Shown here: positions 28,554 to 39,204 of the stretch, piece by piece | How positions within the stretch are numbered: position 1 is the first letter of the stretch | Layout: the number at the start of each line of letters is the position of its first letter | Origin: Pseudomonadota bacterium | GTDB lineage: Bacteria; Pseudomonadota; Alphaproteobacteria; Acetobacterales; Acetobacteraceae | Reading direction: 5' to 3' | DNA length: 64,000 nucleotides | Assembly: GCA_021847995.1 (NCBI GenBank) | Contig: JAJZNE010000058.1 | Span: 1 to 64,000 of the forward strand | Made by a program: the position numbers and the translations under genes | The notes under the pieces: model-generated | What the model was told of the DNA's origin: nothing | Database searches by the model: none | What the model saw: only the letters and a program-made list of their open reading frames with translations

Positions 28554-28829
28554 TCAGCGCGTCATGCGCCCGATCGTTTCGACCAGTTCCTCCACCTTGC
28601 GGCGCTGATCGGGAATGTCGCCGGCGGCGAAGGCGCCGGCGACGCAATGGGCGACGTGATCGCGCAGGATCTCCGCCTCCACCTTGTGCAGCGCGGCGCG
28701 GACGGCGCTGATCTGGGTCAGCACATCGACGCAGTAGCGATCCCCCTCCACCATCCGGCACAGGCCGCCCACCTGTCCCTCGATCCGCCGCAGCCGTGCC
28801 GCCACCGATTTTTTCACTGCATCCCGCAT
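28554..28829 (-). CDS. csoR: Copper-sensing repressor CsoR
   Basis: 91 residues, a four-helix-bundle repressor. Cys33 (RYCVDVLTQ), His58 and Cys62 (DHVAHCVAGA) match Cys36-His61-Cys65 of the Mycobacterium tuberculosis CsoR Cu(I) site in order and spacing. This Cys-His-Cys set favours copper over the nickel/formaldehyde members RcnR/FrmR. It is divergent from a copper-type P-ATPase, with a perfect palindrome in between. The ATG at 28829 gives an N-terminus MRDAVKKSVAARLRRIEGQV that is normal for the family. Confidence 0.92.
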   Translation of the reverse strand: MRDAVKKSVAARLRRIEGQVGGLCRMVEGDRYCVDVLTQISAVRAALHKVEAEILRDHVAHCVAGAFAAGDIPDQRRKVEELVETIGRMTR

Positions 28830-28841
28830 GCTTGATAATAT
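28813..28841 (+). promoter_or_regulatory. Candidate promoter for the copper ATPase gene
   Basis: TTCACT (28813-28818) and TAATAT (28836-28841), preceded by an extended-minus-10 TG, are 17 bases apart. The -10 overlaps the CsoR-type palindrome, so repressor binding would block polymerase. Confidence 0.45.
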
Positions 28842-28858
28842 ACCCAGGAGGGGTATAT
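28838..28858. promoter_or_regulatory. CsoR operator
   Basis: ATATACCC-N5-GGGTATAT is a perfect 8-bp inverted repeat with the TACCC/GGGTA core known for CsoR sites. It lies 9 bases before csoR and 33 bases before the ATPase gene, so one site can regulate both. Confidence 0.75.
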
Positions 28859-28890
28859 AGGTCAAGCAGGCGGGATGAAGGACAGGCGGC

Positions 28891-31284
<2,394 letters not shown>

Positions 31285-31399
31285 CGGAACCCGGCGCCGG
31301 CCGAACCCGTCCGACCGTTCCCGACGACCCGGTTGCATCATCCGGCAATTGCGGTATTCCCCCCCGCCGGGCCGCAACCCGGACGCACGGGAGGGATAC

Positions 31400-31483
31400 G
31401 TGGAGCGCCTGATCGGATTTCCGGACACGCCGCCGCCAGCCTGCGGGGCGCGGCACGGCATCGAAGCCGCCGCAGGAGCATGA
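31400..31483 (+). CDS. Possible 27-codon leader ORF upstream of the ABC-2 permease
   Basis: GTG at 31400 is preceded by GGGAGGG (31389-31395). The frame encodes 27 residues (starting VERLIGFPDTPPPACGARHG), and its TGA overlaps an ATG (31480) by four bases. Good ribosome site and overlap favour translation; no similarity is recognised. It could be chance at this GC content. Confidence 0.28.
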   Translation: MERLIGFPDTPPPACGARHGIEAAAGA

Positions 31484-31485
31484 AG

Positions 31486-32226
31486 ATGTTTTCTGTACGC
31501 AACATGCTGGCCGTCGCGCGGCGGGAGCTGGCGGGGTATTTCGCGACCCCGGTCGCCGTCGTGTTCATCGTCATCTTCCTCGTTCTGCAAGGGGTGCTGA
31601 CCTTCAACCTCGGCAACTTCTTCGACCGCGACCAGGCCGACCTGACCCCGTTCTTCTCCTTCCTGCCATGGGTGTTCCTGCTGCTCGTGCCTGCCATCAC
31701 CATGCGCCTGTGGGCGGAGGAGCGGCGTCTCGGCACGATCGAGCTGCTGCTGACGCTGCCGCTGCGCCAGTCGGAGGCGGTGATCGGCAAGTTCCTGGCC
31801 GCCTGGGCGTTCTGCGCGGTGGCGCTGGCGCTGACCTTCCCGTTCTGGATCACCGTCAATATCCTCGGCCAGCCCGACAACGGCGTGATCGCCTGCGGCT
31901 ATCTCGGCGCGCTGCTGGTCGCCGGCAGTTTCCTCGCGGTCGGCGCGGCGATGTCGGCGGCGACCAAGAACCAGGTGATCGGCTTCGTACTTGGGCTTGC
32001 CGTCTGCTTCGCCTTCGCCGTCGCGTCCTATCCGCTGGTTACCGACTTCATCTCCCGCGGCTCGCCGGCGCTCGCCACCTTCGCCCGGCGCATCAGTGTC
32101 GGCGAGCGGTTCGTCAATTTCACCCGTGGCGTCATCGAACTGCGCGACCTGATCTATTTCGCGTCCTTCATCGGCTTCTTCCTGTTCCTCAACACCGTCA
32201 TCATCGAGCACCGCAAGGCGGACTGA
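31486..32226 (+). CDS. ABC-2 type transporter permease (Gldg-associated)
   Basis: About 246 residues with six membrane segments. ABC-2 stretches are ARRELAGYFATPVAVVFIVIF, FSFLPWVFLLLVPAITMRLW and EERRLGTIELLLTLPLRQSE, a pattern shared with GldF/NosY permeases. AGGAG at 31474-31478 suits the ATG at 31486 better than the ATG at 31480, though the latter overlaps a small upstream ORF. It is followed by Gldg and DUF4340 genes. The ATPase that normally leads this cluster is missing here. Confidence 0.85.
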   Translation: MFSVRNMLAVARRELAGYFATPVAVVFIVIFLVLQGVLTFNLGNFFDRDQADLTPFFSFLPWVFLLLVPAITMRLWAEERRLGTIELLLTLPLRQSEAVIGKFLAAWAFCAVALALTFPFWITVNILGQPDNGVIACGYLGALLVAGSFLAVGAAMSAATKNQVIGFVLGLAVCFAFAVASYPLVTDFISRGSPALATFARRISVGERFVNFTRGVIELRDLIYFASFIGFFLFLNTVIIEHRKAD

Positions 32227-32232
32227 CGCACG

Positions 32233-34113
32233 ATGCGCAAACTCTGGACCTCGGTCGTCGGCGTCATTGCCGTCGCGGCGCTGCTGGTCGGCGGCAACAT
32301 GCTCGCTGACCGCTACCTGCAAAGTCTCCGGCTCGATCTTACCCAGCAGCATCTCTACACGCTCTCGCCCGGCACCCGCCGCATCCTGGCGGGGCTGAAG
32401 GAGCCGGTGACGCTGCGGCTGTTCTATTCGCGCGAGCTCGGCGCCGCCGCACCCTCCTATGGCGCCTATGCCGACCGCGTGACCGCCATGTTGCGCGAAT
32501 ATGCCGCCGACGCGCATGGCCGGCTGCATCTGGAGTTCCTTGATCCCGAGCCGTTCAGCACCATCGAGGACCGGGCGCTGTCCTATGGGCTGCAGGGCGT
32601 GCCGCTGAACCAGGGCGGCGATCAGGTGTTCTTCGGCCTTGCCGGCACCAACCTGCTCGACGACCAGCGTACCATCCCGTTCTTCCAGGCCGAACGCGAA
32701 CGCTTCCTGGAATACGACCTGACGCGGCTGGTCTATGAACTGTCCAACCCGAAGCGTTCCATCGTCGGCCTGATGTCGTCCCTGCCGCTGCAGGGCGATC
32801 CGCGGATGATGATGATGGGCCGTGGCGGTGGCGGTCCGTTCGTCTCGGTGCAGGAATTGCAGCAGAGCTTCACGGTGCGGCCGGTGCCGCTCGACGCGCA
32901 GGTGATCGACCCTGACATCCAGGTGCTGATCGTGGCCCAGGCGCAGGGGCTGAAGGATCCGACGCTGTATGCGATCGATCAGTTCGTGATGCGCGGCGGG
33001 CGGCTGCTGGCACTGGTCGATCCGCACAGCGAGACCGAGGCGGCACAGCCGGACCCGTCCGGCATGCCGCGCCAGGACACCGCAAGCGACCTGCCGAAAT
33101 TGTTCGACGCCTGGGGCATCACGTTCGATCCGACCCAGGTCGTCGGCGACCTGCAAGGCGCATGGCGCGTGCGCGTCGGCCAGCAGGGCGTCGATTATCC
33201 GCCATGGTTCAACATCCGCGGCGCCGGCCTCGCGCATGATGATCCGGCGATGGCGGACGTGACGCAGGTGTCGGTCGCCTCCGCCGGCATGATCGGCAGG
33301 AAGGACGGCGCCACGATCGATCTCGTACCGCTGCTGTCGAGCAGCCGGGAATCGGGGCTGATCCCGGTCGCCAAGGTGCGGGAGTTTCCCGACCCTGCCA
33401 CGATCCTCGCCGAGTTCCGGCCTTCGGGCGGGCCGCGGGTGATCGCGGCGCGGGTGCATGGCGTGCTGAAATCCGCCTTCACCGGCCCGCCGGCCCTGCC
33501 GCCGGGGGAGAAGCGTGCGGACAACATTCCCGCCTTCATCGGGCAGACGAAGGACGCCGCCAACCTCGTCGTCGTCGGCGACAGCGATATCCTGGCCGAT
33601 CGGTTCTGGGTACGGGTGCAGGATTTCTTCGGCCAGCAGCAAGCGACGCCGTTCAGCGACAACGGCCCGTTCATCGCCAACGTCGTCGGCACACTGGCAG
33701 GCGGGGATGACCTGATCGGCCTGCGCGGCAAGGGGCAGAGCATCCGGCCGTTCACCCTGGTCGATGACATGCAGCGCCGCGCGGAGGCGCAGTTCCGCCA
33801 GACCGAGAAATCGCTCCAGACGCATCTGGAGGCGACGCAGAAGCAGCTTGCCGATCTGCGCGCCGGCCACGGCGAGCAGAAATCCGCCGTCGTCACCGCC
33901 GAGCAGCAGAAGGCGATCGCCGACCTGCAGGCCGACGTGGTGCAGACACGCAGCCGCCTGCGCGCGGTGCAGTTCTCGCTGCGTCGCGACATCGACCGGC
34001 TGGAGACGGAGTTGCAAGTGTTCGATATCGTGCTGGTGCCGGCGCTGCTGGCGCTGCTGGCGATCGTGCTCGGCCTCGCGCGCAACCGGCGCCGCGCGCG
34101 GGCGCGGGCCTGA
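32233..34113 (+). CDS. Gldg-family ABC auxiliary protein
   Basis: 626 residues. An N-terminal membrane anchor (about 7-24) precedes SLRLDLTQQHLYTLSPGTRRIL. GldG/IFT52-like domains follow, with VTLRLFYSRELGAAAPSYGAY, a Gly-rich MMMMGRGGGGPF loop, and VVVGDSDILADRFW. A coiled-coil Gln-rich stretch (about 515-590) leads to a second membrane helix before a basic C-terminus. In Bacteroidetes GldG is part of a gliding/secretion ABC complex; the proteobacterial version has no established substrate. It follows the permease by six bases. Confidence 0.88.
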   Translation: MRKLWTSVVGVIAVAALLVGGNMLADRYLQSLRLDLTQQHLYTLSPGTRRILAGLKEPVTLRLFYSRELGAAAPSYGAYADRVTAMLREYAADAHGRLHLEFLDPEPFSTIEDRALSYGLQGVPLNQGGDQVFFGLAGTNLLDDQRTIPFFQAERERFLEYDLTRLVYELSNPKRSIVGLMSSLPLQGDPRMMMMGRGGGGPFVSVQELQQSFTVRPVPLDAQVIDPDIQVLIVAQAQGLKDPTLYAIDQFVMRGGRLLALVDPHSETEAAQPDPSGMPRQDTASDLPKLFDAWGITFDPTQVVGDLQGAWRVRVGQQGVDYPPWFNIRGAGLAHDDPAMADVTQVSVASAGMIGRKDGATIDLVPLLSSSRESGLIPVAKVREFPDPATILAEFRPSGGPRVIAARVHGVLKSAFTGPPALPPGEKRADNIPAFIGQTKDAANLVVVGDSDILADRFWVRVQDFFGQQQATPFSDNGPFIANVVGTLAGGDDLIGLRGKGQSIRPFTLVDDMQRRAEAQFRQTEKSLQTHLEATQKQLADLRAGHGEQKSAVVTAEQQKAIADLQADVVQTRSRLRAVQFSLRRDIDRLETELQVFDIVLVPALLALLAIVLGLARNRRRARARA

Positions 34114-34131
34114 ACGGGAAGGATCGCGCCG

Positions 34132-35193
34132 ATGCGCACGCGAACGACGGTGATCCTGGCGGCGCTCGGCGCGGCGGTGCTGGCGCTCGGCGTGATCTAC
34201 GGCAGCGGACCGCGCGAGCGGACGCAGCCGGCCGCCCAGGGGCAGATCGCCTTCCCCGGCCTGGTCGCGAAACTTGCGGAGGCGACACGGATCGAGATCA
34301 CCCACGGCGGCCTCACGCTGCATCTGGCACGCCCGGACAAGGACGCGATGATCTGGGATGTCGCCGATCGCGGCTCCTATCCGGCGCAGCAGGACAAGGT
34401 GCACGAACTGCTGACGGCGCTGACCGAACTGCGTCTCGATGAACCACGGACATCCGACCCCGCCGCCTATGCCCGGCTCGGTGTCGAGGATCCTGCGGCG
34501 AAGGGCGCCGACTCGACGCTTCTGCGCGTGCTGGACGGCAAGGGCGGCGTGATCGCCGCGCTGGTGGTCGGCCATGCCCGCACCTCGCAGCACGGCGAGT
34601 CGGATACCCTTTATGTCCGCCGGCCGGACGCGGCGCAGGCATGGCTGGCGGAGGGGCGGATCGCCGCGACCTCCGACTCGATGGACTGGCTCGATCGCGA
34701 TATCGTCAACATCGATCCGGCGAAAATCGCCACCGACGTGGTGACGCGCGGCGAAACCACGCTGACCTTCGGCCGCAGCGCCGGCAGCCTCACCCTGACT
34801 GCGCCCGCCGACCATCCAAAGCTCGACGACCTCAAGGTGCAGGAGGTCAGCCGCTCGCTCGCCGATCTGACTCTTGAGGACGTGAAGCCGGCGCCGGCGC
34901 CGGGCACCGCGCTCGGCCGCGCCGTCATCACCACCACCGACGGGATGACGGTAACGGTCGAGGCGAACAAGTCCGGCCCGGAACTGTGGGCGACCTTCAC
35001 GGCCGAGGGCAAGGATTCGGCCGCGCTCGCGGCAAAGGTAAAGGGTTGGGCCTATCTGATCGGGTCGTGGAAGGAGCAGGCGCTGGTGCCGACGCTCGAC
35101 AATCTGAAGGCCGCCGCACCAGCTGCCCCGCCCGCCGCGGCACCGCCGCCGGCCCCTCCTGCCGCCGCGGCGCCGGCGCCCGACGCCAGGTGA
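34132..35193 (+). CDS. DUF4340 domain protein, partner of the Gldg system
   Basis: 353 residues. An N-terminal membrane anchor (about 7-24) is followed by DUF4340 repeats: WDVADRGSYPAQQDKVHELLTAL, LYVRRPDAAQAWLAEGRI and the matching second half. A Pro/Ala-rich tail of about 30 residues follows. DUF4340 proteins almost always follow Gldg-type genes and are thought to sit in the periplasm on the ABC complex. The function is unknown. Its stop overlaps the NUDIX start by four bases. Confidence 0.85.
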   Translation: MRTRTTVILAALGAAVLALGVIYGSGPRERTQPAAQGQIAFPGLVAKLAEATRIEITHGGLTLHLARPDKDAMIWDVADRGSYPAQQDKVHELLTALTELRLDEPRTSDPAAYARLGVEDPAAKGADSTLLRVLDGKGGVIAALVVGHARTSQHGESDTLYVRRPDAAQAWLAEGRIAATSDSMDWLDRDIVNIDPAKIATDVVTRGETTLTFGRSAGSLTLTAPADHPKLDDLKVQEVSRSLADLTLEDVKPAPAPGTALGRAVITTTDGMTVTVEANKSGPELWATFTAEGKDSAALAAKVKGWAYLIGSWKEQALVPTLDNLKAAAPAAPPAAAPPPAPPAAAAPAPDAR

Positions 35194-35621
35194 CGCGCGA
35201 ATACCCGCCGCGGCCGATCGTCGGCATCGGCGTCGCCGTGCTGCGGCCCGGTGCGGTGCTGCTGGTCCGCCGCGGCCGGCCGCCCAACCGCGGCGCCTGG
35301 AGCCTGCCGGGCGGCGCGCAGGAACTGGGCGAGACCGCCGAGGCGGCAGCACGGCGCGAACTGATGGAGGAAACCGGCCTGACGGTCGGCGGCCTGCACC
35401 TTGCCGCCACCGTGGACAGCATCCACCGGGATCCGGACGGGCGGGTGCGCTACCACTACACGATCCTTGACTTCGCCGCCGCGTGGCAGGGCGGCGCGCC
35501 GCGCGCCGGCGGGGACGTCACCGAGGTCGCGTGGGCCGACTTCGCCGCGTTCGACGATTTCGCCCTGTGGGACGAGGCGCGGCGCGTGGTCGCGATCGCC
35601 CGCCGCCTGCTCGCGCTCTAG
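35190..35621 (+). CDS. NUDIX hydrolase
   Basis: 143 residues. The NUDIX box is complete (GGAQELGETAEAAARRELME followed by ETGL), so a Mg-dependent pyrophosphohydrolase is expected. The substrate could be ADP-ribose, a nucleotide sugar or a damaged nucleotide. The GTG start at 35190 overlaps the DUF4340 stop (GTGA), suggesting coupled translation, which is unexpected for a membrane complex operon. Confidence 0.88.
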   Translation: MTREYPPRPIVGIGVAVLRPGAVLLVRRGRPPNRGAWSLPGGAQELGETAEAAARRELMEETGLTVGGLHLAATVDSIHRDPDGRVRYHYTILDFAAAWQGGAPRAGGDVTEVAWADFAAFDDFALWDEARRVVAIARRLLAL

Positions 35622-35632
35622 CGGCGGGCGGC

Positions 35633-36559
35633 TCAGGCGGCCGGCGGATGCGCCGCGTGCCAGTGGCGCGCGATCGCGAGCCGCGTCGCGCACCACACGC
35701 GCGCATGGCCCTGTACATGGTCGATGAACCGGGCGAGCGCCGCCGTGCGCCCCGGCCGCCCGGCAAGCCGGCAATGCAGGCCGACCGACAGCATCTTTGC
35801 CTGTCCCGCCATGCCCTCGGCGTACAGTACGTCGAACGAGTCGCGCAGATAGGCGAAGAACTGATCGCCCGAATTGAACCCCTGCGCGGTCGCGAAGCGC
35901 ATGTCGTTGGCGTCCAGCGTGTACGGCACGATCAGTTGCTGCCGCCCGCCGGGTGCCTCGACCCAGTAGGGAAGATCGTCGGCATAGGAATCGGCAGCAT
36001 ACAGAAACCCGCCCTCCTCCGCCACCAGATCGAGCGTGTGCGCCGAGGAGCGGCCGGTGTACCAGCCCAGCGGGCGCGCGCCGGTCACCTCCGTGTGCAG
36101 CCGGATCGCCTGCTGCATATGGGCGCGCTCGTCGTCGCGGCTGAAATCGCGATATTCGATCCATTTCAGGCCGTGGGAGGCGATTTCCCACTCGGCTTCC
36201 CGCATCGCCGCCACCTGCTCCGGCCCGCGCGCCAGCGCGGTCGCAACGCCATAGACGGTGACCGGCACGCGACGCGCGGTGAACAGCCGCCACAACCGCC
36301 AGAACCCGGCGCGGGCGCCGTATTCGTACATGCTCTCGATGTTCATGTGCCGCTGGCCCGGCCACGGCGCGGCCCCCACCACCTCCGACAGGAACGCCTC
36401 CGACGCCGCATCGCCGTGCAGGATGTTGTTCTCCCCGCCCTCCTCGTAGTTGAGGACGAACTGCACCGCGATCGCGGCGCCGCCCGGCCAGCCCGGATCG
36501 GGCGGCGTGCGGCCGTAGCCGCGCAGGTCGCGGGGGTAGGGCATGCGTGAACCGCTCAT
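35633..36559 (-). CDS. puuE: Polysaccharide deacetylase family protein, allantoinase PuuE type
   Basis: 308 residues. The N-terminal YPRDLRGYGRTPPDPGWPGG, the stretches FVLNYEEGGENNILHGDAAS and GAAPWPGQRHMNIESMYEYG, and the C-terminal GLHCRLAGRPGR are near-textbook PuuE. PuuE acts as a cofactor-free allantoinase in purine breakdown. GGAGG upstream sets the ATG at 36559; the ATG at 36595 lacks a site. It is divergent from the GguC gene. Other purine genes are not in the window. Confidence 0.87.
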   Translation of the reverse strand: MSGSRMPYPRDLRGYGRTPPDPGWPGGAAIAVQFVLNYEEGGENNILHGDAASEAFLSEVVGAAPWPGQRHMNIESMYEYGARAGFWRLWRLFTARRVPVTVYGVATALARGPEQVAAMREAEWEIASHGLKWIEYRDFSRDDERAHMQQAIRLHTEVTGARPLGWYTGRSSAHTLDLVAEEGGFLYAADSYADDLPYWVEAPGGRQQLIVPYTLDANDMRFATAQGFNSGDQFFAYLRDSFDVLYAEGMAGQAKMLSVGLHCRLAGRPGRTAALARFIDHVQGHARVWCATRLAIARHWHAAHPPAA

Positions 36560-36643
36560 GAAGGGGCCTCCCGGCTGGGCGGTGGGATGTGTCATGGTCG
36601 CACCCGCACCGGCAAGGGACGGCCGGGGCGAAGGGAGGACCGC

Positions 36644-37633
36644 ATGCTGCACCTGGCGCAGATCCGCAACAAGGACGGCAGCCGCGCCGTCGTCGCCATC
36701 ACCGCCACGGGCGCACGGCTGGTTGCGGGACAGACCACCACCTATGGCCTGGCACTCGGCGCCATCCGCGGCGGCCGCACGCTGGCCGAAGCGGTCGCGG
36801 CCTGCGGCGAGGGCACGGCGGTCGATCTCGACGCGGCGCTGGCGGAGGGACGGGTGCTGACCCCGATCGACCACCCCGATCCCGCACATATGCTGGTCAC
36901 CGGCACCGGCCTGTCGCATCTCGGCAGCGCCGAGGGGCGGGACAAGATGCACAAGGATCTGGCCGATCCATCGAAGCTATCGGATTCGATGAAGATGTTC
37001 CGCATGGGGCTGGAGGGCGGCAAGCCGGATGCGGGCGCACGCGGCGTGCAGCCGGAATGGTTCTTCAAGGGCGACGGCAGCATCGTCGCCGGCCCGGACG
37101 CGCCGCTCGTCTCCCCCGATTTCGCCCTCGATGGCGGGGAGGAGCCGGAACTGGTCGGCCTCTACCTGATCGGGCCGGACGGCACGCCGTACCGGCTCGG
37201 CTTCACCCTCGGCAACGAATTCTCCGACCATGTGACGGAGCGGCAGAACTACCTCTACCTCGCGCATTCCAAGCTGCGCGCCTGCGCGCTCGGCGCCGAG
37301 CTGCTGACCGGCCCGTTGCCCGCCGACATCCGCGGCACCTCCCGCATCCGCCGCGGCGAGGCGGTGGTATGGGAGAAGCCGTTCCTGTCGGGCGAGGCGA
37401 ACATGTCGCACAGCATCGCCAACCTGGAGGCGCATCACTTCAAATATCCGCTGTTCCGCCGCCCCGGCGACGTCCACGCGCATTTCTTCGGCACTGCAAC
37501 CCTGTCCTTCTCCGACGGGTTCAGCACGCGGCCGGGCGACGTGTTCGAGATCGAGGCCACGCCGTTCCGCCTTCCGCTGCGCAACCGCCTGACGGTCGCC
37601 GCCCAGCCCTGGGCGCATGTGCAACCGCTCTGA
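36644..37633 (+). CDS. AraD1/GguC family protein (FAH-fold dehydratase)
   Basis: 329 residues. The start is LHLAQIRNKDGSRAVVAI, and the FAH-like metal site region contains PEWFFKGDGSIVAGPDAPL, EEPELVGLYLIGPDG and GFTLGNEFSDHVTERQNYL. AraD1-type proteins dehydrate 2-keto-3-deoxy-arabinonate-like sugar acids; GguC is the Agrobacterium homologue. AAGGGAGG sets the ATG. The neighbouring aldehyde dehydrogenase fits an oxidative pentose or sugar-acid route to 2-oxoglutarate, but other steps are not seen here. Confidence 0.82.
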   Translation: MLHLAQIRNKDGSRAVVAITATGARLVAGQTTTYGLALGAIRGGRTLAEAVAACGEGTAVDLDAALAEGRVLTPIDHPDPAHMLVTGTGLSHLGSAEGRDKMHKDLADPSKLSDSMKMFRMGLEGGKPDAGARGVQPEWFFKGDGSIVAGPDAPLVSPDFALDGGEEPELVGLYLIGPDGTPYRLGFTLGNEFSDHVTERQNYLYLAHSKLRACALGAELLTGPLPADIRGTSRIRRGEAVVWEKPFLSGEANMSHSIANLEAHHFKYPLFRRPGDVHAHFFGTATLSFSDGFSTRPGDVFEIEATPFRLPLRNRLTVAAQPWAHVQPL

Positions 37634-37715
37634 CGAGCTTGCGAAGGAATGCCCCGGCGGACGTCACCGGCCAGCGACCGCACCGACTTGCAAGGGGCAT
37701 TCCTTCGCAAGTTCG
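37634..37715. repeat. 22-bp near-perfect inverted repeat between the GguC and aldehyde dehydrogenase genes
   Basis: Left arm 37634-37655 and right arm 37694-37715 pair over 22 bases, with a single G-T wobble, around a 38-base loop. The left arm starts right after the GguC stop. The stem contains TTGCGAAGGAATGCCCC. There is no T-run after it. It could be an attenuator, an RNA processing signal, or the ends of a small mobile repeat. Confidence 0.75.
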
Positions 37716-37751
37716 ATTTCTTCCACAAGCTCTGAGCAGGAGAGTTTCGCG

Positions 37752-39188
37752 ATGAGCCATGCCAATCTGATCGCCGGCGACTGGGTGCGCGGCGGCGATG
37801 CCGTGCGCAACATCAACCCCTCCGACACTGACGACGTGATCGGCGAATACGACCGCGCCGCCGCCGCCCAGGTGGAGGACGCGATCGCCGCCGCCCGTGC
37901 CGCCGCCCCGGCCTGGGCACGCAGCACGGTGCAGGCGCGCGCCGAACTGCTGGAGAAAGTGGGGCTGGAGATCATGGCCCGCCGCGCCGAACTCGCCGAT
38001 CTTCTCGCGCGCGAGGAAGGCAAGACGCTCGCCGAGGCGGCCGGCGAGGTCGGGCGCGCCGGCCAGATCTTCAAGTTCTTCGCCGGCGAGTGCCTGCGCA
38101 TCCCGGGCGAGCGCCAGGGCTCCGTGCGGCCGGGCATCGATGTCGAGATCACGCGCGAGCCGATCGGCGTGGTCGGCCTGATCACGCCGTGGAACTTCCC
38201 GATCGCAATCCCGGCATGGAAGATCGCGCCCGCCCTCGCCTACGGCAACTGCGTCGTGATCAAGCCGGCCGAACTCGTGCCTGGCTCGGCCTGGGCGCTC
38301 GCCGACATCATCCACCGTGCCGGCTTCCCCGCGGGCGTGTTCAACCTGGTGATGGGCCGCGGCTCCGTCGTGGGCGAGAAGCTGGTGTCGGATACGCGCA
38401 TCGACGCCATCAGCTTCACCGGCTCGGTCGCAACCGGGCGCGGCATCCTGGCGAAAGCCGCCGCGCGCGGGGCGAAGGTGCAGTTGGAGATGGGCGGCAA
38501 GAACCCGCTGGTCGTGCTCGCCGACGCCGACCTGCCGACGGCGGTGCGCTGCGCGCTGGACGGCGCCTTCTTCCAGACCGGCCAGCGCTGCACCGCCTCC
38601 TCCCGCCTGATCGTCGAGCGCCCGGTGCACGACAAATTCGTCGCCTCCCTTGCCGACGCGATCCGCCAGCAGGTGGTCGACGACGCGCGCAAGCAGGGCA
38701 CCACGATCGGCCCGGTGGTCGATCAGAACCAGCTCGACCAGGACATGCGCTACATCGACATCGGCAAACAGGAAGGCGCGAAACTGGTCATCGGCGGCGA
38801 ACGGCTGAACCGCGAGAAGACCGGATTCTACATCGCCCCCGCCCTGTTCGACGAAACGCGCAACGACATGCGCATCAACCGCGAGGAAATCTTCGGCCCC
38901 GTCGCCTCCGTCATCCCCGTCGCCGACTATGACGAAGCACTCGCCGTCGCCAATGACACGAGCTTCGGCCTCTGCTCCGGCATCGTCACCACGTCGCTGA
39001 AGAAAGCCGCACATTTCCGCCGCAACGTGGAGACGGGAATGGTGATGGTGAACCTGCCGACCGCCGGCGTCGATTACCACGTGCCGTTTGGCGGCCGGAA
39101 GGGATCGAGCTACGGTTCGCGCGAACAGGGACGCTATGCGGTGGAGTTCTACACGCAGGTCAAGACAGCCTACGTGATGCAGAGCTGA
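37752..39188 (+). CDS. Aldehyde dehydrogenase, 2-oxoglutarate-semialdehyde (2,5-dioxovalerate) dehydrogenase type
   Basis: 478 residues. The catalytic Cys is near 280 in FQTGQRCTASSR and the general base Glu near 246 in LEMGGKNPLV. The NAD-binding GVVGLITPWNFPIAIPAWK and EIFGPVASVIP are typical. The closing TAGVDYHVPFGGRKGSSYGS is common in KGSA dehydrogenases of alphaproteobacteria. It oxidises the semialdehyde to 2-oxoglutarate. AGGAGA precedes the ATG. It probably works with the GguC protein just upstream; the long hairpin between them may modulate expression. Confidence 0.85.
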   Translation: MSHANLIAGDWVRGGDAVRNINPSDTDDVIGEYDRAAAAQVEDAIAAARAAAPAWARSTVQARAELLEKVGLEIMARRAELADLLAREEGKTLAEAAGEVGRAGQIFKFFAGECLRIPGERQGSVRPGIDVEITREPIGVVGLITPWNFPIAIPAWKIAPALAYGNCVVIKPAELVPGSAWALADIIHRAGFPAGVFNLVMGRGSVVGEKLVSDTRIDAISFTGSVATGRGILAKAAARGAKVQLEMGGKNPLVVLADADLPTAVRCALDGAFFQTGQRCTASSRLIVERPVHDKFVASLADAIRQQVVDDARKQGTTIGPVVDQNQLDQDMRYIDIGKQEGAKLVIGGERLNREKTGFYIAPALFDETRNDMRINREEIFGPVASVIPVADYDEALAVANDTSFGLCSGIVTTSLKKAAHFRRNVETGMVMVNLPTAGVDYHVPFGGRKGSSYGSREQGRYAVEFYTQVKTAYVMQS

Positions 39189-39204
39189 CACGGCCGGCGG
39201 CCGA

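Noticed and set aside
31285-31400. Remnant of an ABC ATPase gene upstream of the permease
   Set aside because: Three-frame reading by eye shows no Walker or signature remains, and the gap is too short.
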